A DNA stretch of 10,217 nt from Saccoglossus kowalevskii (Eukaryota > Hemichordata > Enteropneusta > Harrimaniidae): positions 1 through 10,217 of the forward strand of contig NW_003131025.1 of assembly GCF_000003605.2 (NCBI RefSeq). The letters are read 5' to 3'. Each line of letters opens with the position of its first letter. Positions within the stretch are counted from its first letter, which is position 1. Below the pieces are notes generated by a model. That model searched no databases, was not told the origin of the DNA, and saw only the letters and a list, made by a program, of their open reading frames with translations. The position numbers were made by a program, and so were the translations under genes. Of this stretch, positions 1-8,138 are shown piece by piece.

Positions 1-690
1 CAACGTTCCAGTGCTGTAGGTTCATTTTTCGGCCACAAAAAAGGTATTTGTGATCGCTAGATTAGTCGATAGATGTTTTAGCTGGTTACAATCATGAAAA
101 CTGCAGAACGGTTCTCCGCCATAAATTTGTAGGCGGGTGTCGAATCCTTGGTCTATGCGACTTCTCAGGACTGTGGGAGCCGAATGATCAACGGAAGGAG
201 GCCAACCTACAGGACTGTACTCAGAGCTACGCTTTCGTCTGCTCGTCGCTCCTAGCTTCTAATTGCTAGACTGGAGTGACCAGTACTTTCTGCTATTAAC
301 TGCTCGTCGAAATTTTGCCGGAACAGCGTGGTTGCCTGTGTAACCTGTTTAATTAAAATAAAATACAATTTATCAATATGAAAGTACAATAGCTTGTAAC
401 AGTCCACCTCATAGCAATGTAAAATATCAATATATTGTTATAGTACGTTCAATCGTTCAGCTTTTTTAAAACACGCCAAAGCCGTTTGCATTAAATCTTT
501 ATCGCGTGAAATGAATCCGACATATCGTGCCAGTGAATATAATATTTAAATGGTATTCCACCCAACAGTTTGCATGAAAAAATGGAGTTAACGAGTAGTG
601 ATTATTTTCGACATAAAGTTATGACTATTTCCCGTCAGTGGGGAAATCGAACATTGCATTACTAAAGTGCAAATTCTAATACGTACCTTT
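1..690. other. Leading stretch without a recognised gene
   Basis: No RNA gene, repeat array or convincing coding region is seen here. The first about 340 bases are less AT-rich than what follows. They include a plus-strand stretch free of stops from 66 to 267 (stop TAG at 267-269) that would encode about 67 residues, with several cysteines and a short GLWEPN string. It has no ATG near its start and no clear splice sites, so it is only a weak exon candidate. From about 345 on the DNA is AT-rich and stop-dense in all frames I read. Confidence 0.5.
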
Positions 691-1022
691 CCTGAATGCC
701 CAGTATGATAACCTTTTATCCCAGCGATATCAGTCATCTGCTTTTCTCTTTCCACTCATTCCATGTTTTGACGCCCCATTTTGTAGCGCTGTGAGTTGTC
801 TGGTTGTCTGCGTGACTGCTGGTATTCGGTGACTTGTTTGCTGTCAACTGGAGGCAAAAAACGGAATTCTTTCTGAATATCGATCAGTTTAAAGTCCTCG
901 GCGTCGTCCACATCAATTTGGGACAACCAGTTTTCCAAATCCCAGTCAATTTCCGGAGCAGCAAATTCTTGAGCGGACACGATTCTGGCGGATCTCCGGA
1001 GTTCACCCAACAACGTGCTACA
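687..1022 (-). pseudogene. Possible broken or spliced coding segment, unknown protein
   Basis: The minus-strand frame is open from just after a TGA at 1029-1031 down to a TGA at 756-758, and stays open beyond it past 687. The translation is not random-looking. An acidic part containing DWDLENWLSQIDVDDAEDF is followed by a basic, glutamine-rich part containing QQSRRQPDNSQRYKMG. No in-frame ATG occurs before the methionine near 779, so the segment cannot start translation by itself and would need an upstream exon; an AG at about 1023-1024 could be an acceptor. After the TGA the same frame reaches AAAG|GTACGT at 690-681, a good splice-donor match, in phase. In a second frame a KTWNEWKEK string follows directly, which resembles the helical start of Crypton-type or phage-integrase-like N-terminal domains, but the resemblance is weak. 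It could be a pseudogene, a transposon remnant or a chance open frame. I do not recognise the protein. Confidence 0.33.
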
Positions 1023-1062
1023 CTGTTCTCACAAATAAGCACCAAATTCACGTGATCGAATG

Positions 1063-1212
1063 TTTTATATGCAATTCTACGTGGTCCAATCAGTGTTGGT
1101 TATGGTAATACAATAAAGTCCACTGTTGGTGGATTCTATTGTTAAACAAAACAAACTCTGCTGAGTAAATGCCGATTGGCTAGAGCTTTTCAACACATCT
1201 GTTATAGCCAAT
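1063..1212 (-). promoter_or_regulatory. CCAAT and TATA-like motif cluster
   Basis: On the minus strand a TATAAAA lies at 1069-1063, and a CACGTG E-box follows at about 1051-1056. Three CCAAT boxes lie upstream: CCAATCA on the plus strand at 1086, AGCCAATCGG on the minus strand around 1172-1181, and AGCCAATGAG on the plus strand around 1206-1215. Order and spacing fit a promoter firing leftwards into the open frame at 687-1022. However, that frame has no ATG, and such motifs also arise by chance in AT-rich DNA. The call is inference only. Confidence 0.22.
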
Positions 1213-1347
1213 GAGCACGGCTGATAATTGCGGTTGACTACACCTGGTTTAGAATTGCGACTTACACAATAGCGCTGTAAACATCCGCCATAACCACAAT
1301 ATTTAAAATAAGCCGTGCAAAACTCGTCAAATTCGCAGTATAACTTC

Positions 1348-1461
1348 GTTATACTACCCCTCCTCGGAGATTAACGGGGTGCGCGCCTCGGACTTTTACC
1401 AGACTGAGGCTTCAAAAGGATCCGCTATTTCCCGTTAATCTACTCGTAGGGGTAGTATAAC
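1348..1461. mobile_element. 114-bp foldback (MITE-like) element
   Basis: The arms at 1348-1378 and 1431-1461 are inverted copies of 31 bases with 27 matches. They begin and end with GTTATACTACCCC / GGGGTAGTATAAC and meet at AGATTAACGGG / CCCGTTAATCT. The central 52 bases hold a second, shorter stem (GCCTC at 1385-1389 with GAGGC at 1406-1410, extendable to 8 of 10 pairs). The element is GC-richer than its surroundings. No clear target-site duplication was found. A MITE or foldback transposon fits best. A transcribed hairpin is possible but unsupported. Confidence 0.6.
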
Positions 1462-2370
1462 TATCAGTAAATACTCTTTGTCTAGTTTTGGCCTTAGAAT
1501 CAGTAATCATTGGCAATATACAAAATGTACATGTGATCCTTGGTGGGTATTGACTAGAAAGATGTCACCAAGGTTATTGCCTACTGGTAATGTGCTGCTC
1601 CATTGCCTGAAAGACCAGGTTTACATTTCTGTTGTTGTCAGCTGTCATTTTCCCCAAAGCTTGCAGTACATGTATAACAACTTAACTAGTCATCTAAGTA
1701 GTGAATTTATTCACAGACAGAACTGGAGTTCTTTCAGGCCACATTCAACTTACTGACACTCGTCTTACCCCCACTAACTGTGTCATGATTGTTATAATTT
1801 ATGATATCGGGCCAAAACATGTTTACCATACTGGTCTCGTTGTTATGTGGCCACGGCAATAATCTTGCAAGGAACCTTCATATGATGTAAACTGGGACAT
1901 TTGTCTGTCTTTCAATGTCATCAATGTATATCTCCATATAATTACAGTGCAATTCCACTGTTATTAAAATACTATAAATCGGTAACTGACTAGAGATGTA
2001 ATTAGCAATGTCTAATGAATAACACAGTATTCATTGTAGACTTCAATCGCAGTACTGCAGTTGACACAGCATTTGCAAGCATGAGAACTTGGAATGCTGA
2101 TCATATTGTTGTCAGACACTTGGCTAGAAAGTTGTGAAATTTCTCTTCTTTTATCAATAATAAGTTAAGTAATTTTTTTCTCAATGGATGTTATACTTCT
2201 GAGCTTGATGGAGTTTGAAATCTTTTTTCCATTTTTAATTCCTCTGATGCTCTGATCTTGTACAACTGTATTTTTGGCATATACTGTGTTAATAAACATG
2301 AAACTACTTTGTGTCCCAGATCATTTACGAAGTGACATAATACTGCTGTTCTAAATCCACTTTCCACATT
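1462..2370. other. Noncoding stretch, nothing recognised
   Basis: A plus-strand frame of 92 codons lies at 1478-1756, but its composition is unremarkable and it matches no family I know, so I treat it as chance. The rest is AT-rich with frequent stops on both strands. No tRNA, inverted repeat or tandem array was noticed. Confidence 0.5.
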
Positions 2371-3720
2371 TCTTTTTTTATTTTTGAAATTTTTTATTGG
2401 AGCTTCATTATGAAATACATTTCAGATGTTATGTAATATGGAAATTATTAAATGTTAATACATTACAGCACTGTTTTAAAAAATGTCGAAAGGTCTGAAT
2501 GCTTTACATGTATAATTGACATAGTATAGTAATAAGTGTTTCAGTTTGCTTGTAAATTATTTTGGATAATTGTTTTCAAGTAATTACCCAATTTCTTTAT
2601 ATGGCTATTTCATTTATTCCTCCTCAAAACAATAAAATATTCTAATTTTTGAATATGCTGTACATATTTTTTGTATCCAATGAAATCAGGAATTTGTTTC
2701 TTAGCCCGAGAAATATAAATACAACGTTTCTCAATTAGAATAAAAAAATACTCAAGCAAGTTTTCTGTTCATCTCCAAGTATAATTGGTGATGCATTGAG
2801 AGCAGTATGTCCTTCCCCGTAGCATAAAAAAGCATTCCCAAAATTCCTCAATATAAACTACAATTACAAAAAAGATTAATTAATGTTTTAGGTTCAAAAT
2901 TACAGAATGTACATTTATCTGAAACAACTCTGGAGGGCGTCCGTTTACACAACACAACATTTGTTGGTAAAATATTATGTAAAATCCTAAATTGAAGCTC
3001 TCTTAGTGCTCCCGGCAATCCATGTCTACATTCAACAAAAACAATTTCTGATCTGGGAGTAATAAATGTACAATCCACAATAGATTTGGATATATTCCTT
3101 GTATTATAGTCACCAATAATGCTAGTAGTATCAATGTTGAAATGTACAAGTTGTTCTTCTGGAATGTGAAAATTATTCATGTTTGTATGTTATTTCACCT
3201 CAACTGGTAGTGCATGTATTAGACCAAACCATTGTAAAACATATCTACTTGAAACACCCTTTTCTTGATTTTGTCCCATTGTAATAGACGATTATGTTAT
3301 GGTTAAACAATTCATGTAAGAATAAAGATCTACCCTCAATAAGAATATTTCTATTATTCCATATGATTGAGTTAAGAGTAACAATGTTGCTATTTTCTAT
3401 GAATGGATAAGTATGGCCATGTTGATAACATGCTTTTAAAGAAACCTGATCCATTTATGTCAAGCAGCTTAGGGTCAAAGTCACATTTCAATAAAAAAAA
3501 TCACACCACCAATTTTCTTTCAGTATTGTGTCAAGAATTATTTTCCATGGACGATGAAGGTTTTCATCACAGTAACGCCTTATCAGCTGTTTGTCTGGCT
3601 ACTTTATCAGGACCATTCCAAAGAAAATTATACAAGAGTTTGTTAATATTTTTCAATAATTTTACAGTGAGTGGGATTTTGTGCCTTTCCTTTTACCTTT
3701 TTTGTTTTAACACTATTTCG
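2371..3720 (-). mobile_element. 5'-truncated L1/Tx1-like LINE retrotransposon
   Basis: Only the 3' part of a non-LTR retrotransposon remains, with its sense strand on the minus strand. The readable protein starts near 3677, after the reverse transcriptase catalytic core, and runs to a stop at 2541-2543. A short 3' untranslated part follows, with AATAAA (complement of 2393-2398) and an A-rich tail (complement of about 2371-2390). Loss of the 5' end is usual for target-primed insertion. The 5' edge is placed at about 3715-3725 because the host repeat described at 3724-3898 begins there. Exact ends and target duplication are uncertain. An 8-bp match, TCCACATT, lies next to the tail (2363-2370) and again at 3743-3750, but the second copy falls inside the host repeat. 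Confidence 0.85.
2541..3677 (-). pseudogene. LINE ORF2 C-terminal remnant, multiply frameshifted
   Basis: This is the end of a reverse transcriptase polyprotein of the L1/Tx1 group, broken into at least six frame segments. In order: 3677-3570 holds INKLLYNFLWNGPDKVAR, the conserved FLW-N-G segment after the RT core. 3574-3491 holds RPWKIILDTILKENWW. A run of eight T on the sense strand then shifts frame, and FLLKCDFDPKLLDING continues to a stop at 3390-3392. 3454-3245 contains IIWNNRNILIEGRSLF. 3180-2848 contains LRELQFRILHNILPTN, then the knuckle CTFCNFEPKTLINLFCNC. The next frame continues with YIEEFWE (2855-2835). 2744-2613 holds ILIEKRCIYISRAK, a TGA interrupts at 2610-2612, and the tail ends at 2541. 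In the knuckle the usual histidine is replaced by asparagine (NLF instead of HLF). The GGLxMxD segment that normally follows FLWNG is missing, which suggests an internal deletion. The copy is dead. Family assignment rests on remembered motifs, not a search. Confidence 0.85.
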
Positions 3721-3723
3721 TTC

Positions 3724-3898
3724 TCATAAGAAGCACTATCACTCCACATTGATTAAACGTCACCCGTAATTAGTTAAATCTCACACTACGTCATAAAATC
3801 AGTACCAGTCACTTTCGGTAAGCTAACATTACGTCACAGAAGCACTACCACTCACTCTTCAGTTAAAACGTCATATTAGCAGTGGAGGAATTACGTCA
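3724..3898. repeat. Two diverged ~109-bp copies with five ACGTCA motifs
   Basis: AGAAGCACTA occurs at 3729 and again at 3838. Each copy is followed by a similar stretch ending in TTAAA(A)CGTCA, so about 35 bases are clearly duplicated at a 109-bp offset. ACGTCA, the half-site of a CRE-type bZIP site, is found at 3757, 3788, 3831, 3868 and 3893, all in the same orientation. The repeat marks the host side of the LINE's 5' boundary. It could be a small satellite fragment or a regulatory cluster; the sequence alone does not decide. Confidence 0.5.
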
Positions 3899-5857
3899 TA
3901 TATTTATGTGGCGTACCTTTCAGCTTAGCTAAAATAGTATCTGGGAGTTTGTGATGTCGTAGATTCGACTTGTCCACAAACCACATATCCCATAATTCCA
4001 TTATAAAGTTACCCTACTGATAATAATGATGTAATGCAGTGCTATTGACCTTTTCCCCATGTGTTCATACAGTCAGTTATATAATCACTAAATCTGTCAG
4101 GAAGCCGTTTGGTTGATAATTTACATGTGAATTGCTCATTCCCGCTCAATTTAAGTAGAGATATTCCATAGGAGTTTTATATTATTATCAACGAGCTGTT
4201 TAATATACACTATTCGTTGTGATTCCATTCCTGTCAATGGTTCCCACTTTTCTTAAAAATCAGGCCCTCTATAGTTGGGATCAAATTGTTTTATTTCACA
4301 TCGTTTTTAACACAGAGAACATTATTACGAAAGTCATGGTTACTGATTTAAATGAAGTCTATTGACAGCTGTCGGATGTATTGTGTAGCATCAAAATAGT
4401 CTTTTGATTTTTTTGAAAAGCCATTTACTCTGTGGCTCACATTTTGGTATTTTTGGCGGGAGAGCCACTACGTGTTTTGGGTACCGATCTGTGCCCTTGT
4501 GTGCAAACAATTGTGGTTTCATTGTTCCTGGTGTTGAACATGCGATATATATATATATATCTGTTCTATTTTTTATAGAAGAACCTTCCCAAATAAAAGA
4601 AATTCTAAAATTTAAAAACATAAGAGGTAGTCACTAAACCATGTACTTTCACACTCAAGCAAGAGAATAGACATGTTGGTGAACTAGCCTTGCACTGTGA
4701 GTGTTTTATTGTTTACACTCTGTAAAATACCATTTTTTTTCACAAATAATAAAAAAAATTTAAGAACTGTAGACCTCACTTCTTTATATTTTTGAGTGGG
4801 CCAGCCAAGTTTCCACATGCAAAAATACACATAATATTTCTATTTAATTTCTTTTATTTTATAATATAATATCGCTACTGAATTCTTTAAAATAAATTTA
4901 CCATTTACAAATTAATGTGTTGGACACTATATAATCTTAATATTTTACAATCCATATCCTTATATTTGAATCTGTTTCAAGACATTTGAAAAAAATATTT
5001 TAGAAGCATAACAATACAACGACTAGATTTGGTGTCACAGTTTGCTCCCAATTCATACTGGAATATTGCCAGCAATAATTAATAAAGCTTGTGCAGAATA
5101 CCATTTATTCCCGACATCATATTCAATGGCTAGTTCTCAGGATCTACAACAGTAAATAAATAAACAGAAATCATTTTGATGCCATGTTTTTAGACGACAC
5201 CGCCATATCGCACAGATATTCAACACTGCCATAACGAATTTGGATTTGGTCCATACCATTTCAAGCTGCAGGGGTGTCTAAACAATGACTCAACAAACAA
5301 TAAACACATCTTCCTCCCACCACACAAATTTTAGCCTTAATTGAACAACCAAGAAAGCAACAAATATCAGGCTGCATCCTGAAAACAACGAGATAGCGCA
5401 TTACAACCAGTCATTACTAACATTAAATCCTCCACCCCTCCCAGTACACCCTACAGCATTAATGGTTCCTATACTCATTTGCATCTATGTACAACAAGCT
5501 TAGCCAACGTGGCACCAGGTACTAACGTACTAAATATCTAGTCCTATGTAAGTAAACAACTAATTTCCGGCCAATGCACTTTATATACTAGAAATAGAAC
5601 AATAAGTTCCTAATCGTATATATGTTTATTTCGTAGTTTCGTCAATCTACGTCTATTATTATTGCCGCAAATTTTTAGTTTCTTTTTTTAGTTTATTATT
5701 AAAATAATACAACATCGTATTTTCATTCTATGCTTGATTGTGGCAGTTATAGCAGCCTTTTTAATGAAGAGTGCTAAGAGCTGTGTGAGAGCCGGTTCTA
5801 CATAAATGTGGCTGATTCATTGGCGTCATTTCCAGCCATCACTTTTGCTTTTTCCAG
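3899..5857. other. AT-rich noncoding stretch
   Basis: No gene is recognised. Two overlapping opposed open frames at 4391-4637 (76-77 codons) match nothing I know and include a run of alternating AT, so I do not call them. Simple-sequence features are the (AT)n run at 4545-4560 and several A or T runs around 4732-4760 and 5670-5700. Several AATAAA strings occur on both strands, as expected in DNA of this composition. Confidence 0.5.
4545..4560. repeat. (AT)8 microsatellite
   Basis: A perfect run of eight AT units, flanked by G on the left and CTG on the right. No functional claim is made. Confidence 0.9.
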
Positions 5858-5962
5858 GTGTCCCTATATGTGACTAGAATCTCACTGGGTGGCACAAGAA
5901 CAACTACATCAGTCTTCTATGTGACTGCTAGAAGAGTGGTGAAGCTGTCGGGAAAAATATGA
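5858..5962 (+). other. Exon-like open stretch behind a splice-acceptor match
   Basis: A pyrimidine-rich tract with TTTTGCTTTTTCCAG ends at 5857 and is a good 3' splice-site match. The frame beginning GTG at 5858 stays open for 34 codons to TGA at 5960-5962 (VSLYVTRISLGG near its start, RRVVKLSGKI at its end). The stretch is less AT-rich than its neighbours. It could be a terminal coding exon of a plus-strand gene whose earlier exons lie upstream. No matching donor or upstream exon was found, and the protein is not recognised. Chance is a real alternative. Confidence 0.22.
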
Positions 5963-6533
5963 TTTTTTTATTTACCAATATCATAACGTCGTAATGACGT
6001 TATTACGTGGCATTCGACAAACGCGAGTGTCACGGTTTTGGGGATATTTCTACGCTTATTAATGTATTATACACATTTGATTAAAGTCAAATTAAATGAA
6101 GTAAGGGTAAAGTAAGGGCATATTCAAAGATTTCGACAAAAAAAGAAATTTTGATTTTTGAATGTGACGTTCATTCACGCCTTACACGCAATACGCGAGA
6201 TCTCGCAGTAAACGGGTCCCTCTCCAAATCAATATACTGCAAACATGTCTTTTTAACTAGCATAATATTGTAGATAATTTAGCTAGCTTGTAATTGTTTT
6301 TTCACAATGAGATAGTTAACACTATAGCATTCATGCACAGCACTCCCATAAAATGATTTTTAAGTTAATAAATTATTGGTTGCTGGTGATCATGAAAAAC
6401 ATAGGTATACGGATGACATGAATCTCACTCACATATAAAGTAGTCCTGTGGTTTATTTGTGTTTTAGGTGGCATAATGAAATATTGAGCCTTTCGAGAGG
6501 GCATATTTATTAATCAAAGAAAGCTTAGAAAGA
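5963..6533. other. Noncoding stretch with two short palindromes
   Basis: No gene is recognised. At 5983-6003, ATAACGTC and GACGTTAT form perfect 8-bp arms around GTAAT, a close pair of CRE-like half-sites in opposite orientation. At 6195-6206 lies a 12-bp perfect palindrome, GCGAGATCTCGC. From about 5980 to 6220 CpG dinucleotides are denser than in the flanks. A regulatory role is possible but unproven. Confidence 0.5.
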
Positions 6534-6589
6534 ACTCCCGTGTGCTGAGAGTATTGGAGACACATTAAAAATTAATTTAAAATTACTTG

Positions 6590-7780
6590 AACTTGAGATG
6601 TTGATGGAAACGCAGAAAACTAATTATGCAAATAAGATAACTACTATGAACATATTTAAGTGTAAAACTAATAAGGTCTGCACAATGTTATTGTACCAAG
6701 TTTCATTGAAAAGGGATTAGAACCAAAAAATATTAATTATTATGCTAATTAGAGAATTAATATGAACAGATTTTAACCCAAAATTAATCAGGCTGTCTAT
6801 TGTCCTAGAGCAGTTATTTACCATGTTTTATTCAAATGTGATGATCAATACTTGAGATATCAGTATTAATTAATTAATTATGTTAATTAGGTGATTGAGA
6901 AGCATAAATATTTACCAAAAACTAATATGGTGTATAGTCCTAAGTTCATTGAAATGTGATGGGTACTCTTTAAAAGTTTCATTGAAATCCAATGAGTGGT
7001 TTTTAGACATCAGTGCAACAGCCATAGAACAGCAAAAAATTAACTAATTATGCAAATTAGGTAATTAATAGGCACAATTATTTATCCCAAAATTAATCAG
7101 GTCTCTGCATAGTCCTAGAATATTTATGTCGCAAGTCTCATTGAAATGTGATGATTAGTCCTTGAGATATCAGGTGAAAAGCTGAAAATTAACTAATTAT
7201 GCTAATAAAGTGATTAATATGCACAAATTTTTACCCAAAAACTAATTAGGTCTCTGCACAGTCCTCAAGTAACTATGTACCAAGTTTGATTGAAACGTGA
7301 TCATTACTACTCAAAATATCAAAAGCTGAAAATTAATTAATTATGCAAATTAGGTAATTAATATGTACTGATATTACCCTAAAAACTCTCAGGTCTGTGC
7401 AGTGTCATATGACATATATGTACCAAGTTTTATAGAAATGTTATGATTAGTATATGAGATATCAGTGGAAAAACCGAAAATTGATTAATCATTATGTAAA
7501 TTAGGTAATTAATAATATTAACAGATTTTTACCCAAAACTAACCAAATCTGCGCATTAGTTCAGCACATCCATGTTTCATTGAAATCCAATGAGTGGTTC
7601 TTCAAATATCAGTGGAACAGTCTTGGAACAGCTAAAAATCAGCTAATTATCATGCAAATTAAGTAATTAATATTCATAGATTTTTACCAAAACCTAATCA
7701 ACTCTGCGCATTATCCCAGAACATCTATGTACCAAGTTTCACCAAAATTTGATTAGTGGTTCTTGAGATAACGGTGGAAC
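6590..7780 (+). repeat. Eight diverged tandem units of about 115-170 bp
   Basis: Each unit begins with a TAATTATGCAAATTAGGTAATTAAT-like core. A T/A-rich ACCCAAAA segment, AATCAGGTCTCTGCACAGTCCT and CCAAGTTTCATTGAAAT follow, and the unit ends with GAGATATCAGTGGAA. The core TGC (or TGT) falls at 6627, 6743, 6881, 7051, 7200, 7344, 7495 and 7653, giving spacings of 116, 138, 170, 149, 144, 151 and 158. The units differ by many substitutions and small indels, so the amplification is old. Units 3/4 and 7/8 share a variant, CATTGAAATCCAATGAGTGG, which hints that unit pairs were duplicated together. Confidence 0.8.
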
Positions 7781-7790
7781 AAAAAAAGTG

Positions 7791-7838
7791 ACATACATAC
7801 ATACATACATACATACAGACATACAGACATACAGACAG
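7791..7838 (+). repeat. (ACAT)n then (ACAGACAT)n microsatellite
   Basis: About six ACAT units are followed by three imperfect ACAGACAT units. The run sits between the last long unit and the terminal hairpin and belongs to the element's architecture. Confidence 0.92.
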
Positions 7839-7850
7839 GGTAACTGCAAA

Positions 7851-7882
7851 GACTCCCCTTTTGTGCTTCGCACACGGGAGTC
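7851..7882. repeat. Terminal hairpin of the 6534-7882 element
   Basis: GACTCCC (7851-7857) pairs with GGGAGTC (7876-7882). An inner stem TGTGC (7862-7866) pairs with GCACA (7870-7874) around a TTC loop, with a 4-versus-1 base internal loop between the stems. The right half of this hairpin is also the element's right terminal repeat. Confidence 0.8.
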
Positions 7883-8138
7883 AAAAACCTACTTTGTGTG
7901 AGAAACATTTCACTGAAAGATTAACCTCAATAACAGGGAAAGTCCACTTCTTGTTGACGGTATGAATAACACCATATAATAATTATCCCATATAAACATA
8001 AAGACATAAACTGTCAGGTTAATATATTTGAGTATTAATGGACCCGGGTTGTATATTAAAGCCGTGGTAAAATAGTTTGTTATAGTTTATTCGAAATAAT
8101 ATCAAAGCTGTAACTATGCAGCCCTGATCAAAGTGTAA
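7883..8138. other. Spacer between two insertions
   Basis: AT-rich DNA with no feature recognised. It separates the 1.35-kb element from the GC-rich insertion that follows. Confidence 0.5.

Larger units (their letters stand above)
6534..7882. mobile_element. 1.35-kb non-autonomous element with terminal inverted repeats
   Basis: The ends carry perfect 12-bp inverted repeats, ACTCCCGTGTGC at 6534-6545 and GCACACGGGAGT at 7870-7881. Inside are about eight diverged tandem units, then a tetranucleotide microsatellite, then a terminal hairpin that contains the right repeat. No open frame of note exists, so any transposition would depend on proteins supplied elsewhere. No convincing target-site duplication is seen at the edges. 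The layout (units, ACAT/ACAG run, hairpin) resembles non-autonomous elements I recall from marine invertebrate genomes, some of which are Helitron-like. I cannot assign a superfamily, since the right end does not read CTRR in the usual place. Confidence 0.65.

Noticed and set aside
135-160. B-box-like GTGTCGAATCC suggesting a tRNA or tRNA-derived SINE
   Set aside because: No cloverleaf can be drawn, the upstream A-box is poor, and no A tail or target duplication follows.
834-1055. Plus-strand 73-codon frame
   Set aside because: It lies opposite the more protein-like minus-strand frame and its composition is unremarkable; treated as a shadow.
1337-1355. ATAACTTCGT next to an inverted GTTATAC, resembling part of a loxP arm
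   Set aside because: The match is partial, there is no second arm with the proper spacer, and the sequence is explained by the edge of the foldback element.
1478-1756. Plus-strand 92-codon ATG frame
   Set aside because: No recognisable family, motif or splice context; length is within chance for a noncoding stretch.
3403-3729. Plus-strand 108-codon ATG frame
   Set aside because: It is antisense to the LINE remnant, whose minus-strand motifs (FLWNG, FLLKCDFD) explain the region.
4391-4637. Two opposed frames of 76-77 codons
   Set aside because: They overlap on opposite strands, include the (AT)n run, and match nothing known.
6534-7838. Repeat units considered as a CRISPR array
   Set aside because: The units are long, diverged throughout and lack constant repeats with unique spacers; the setting is eukaryotic.
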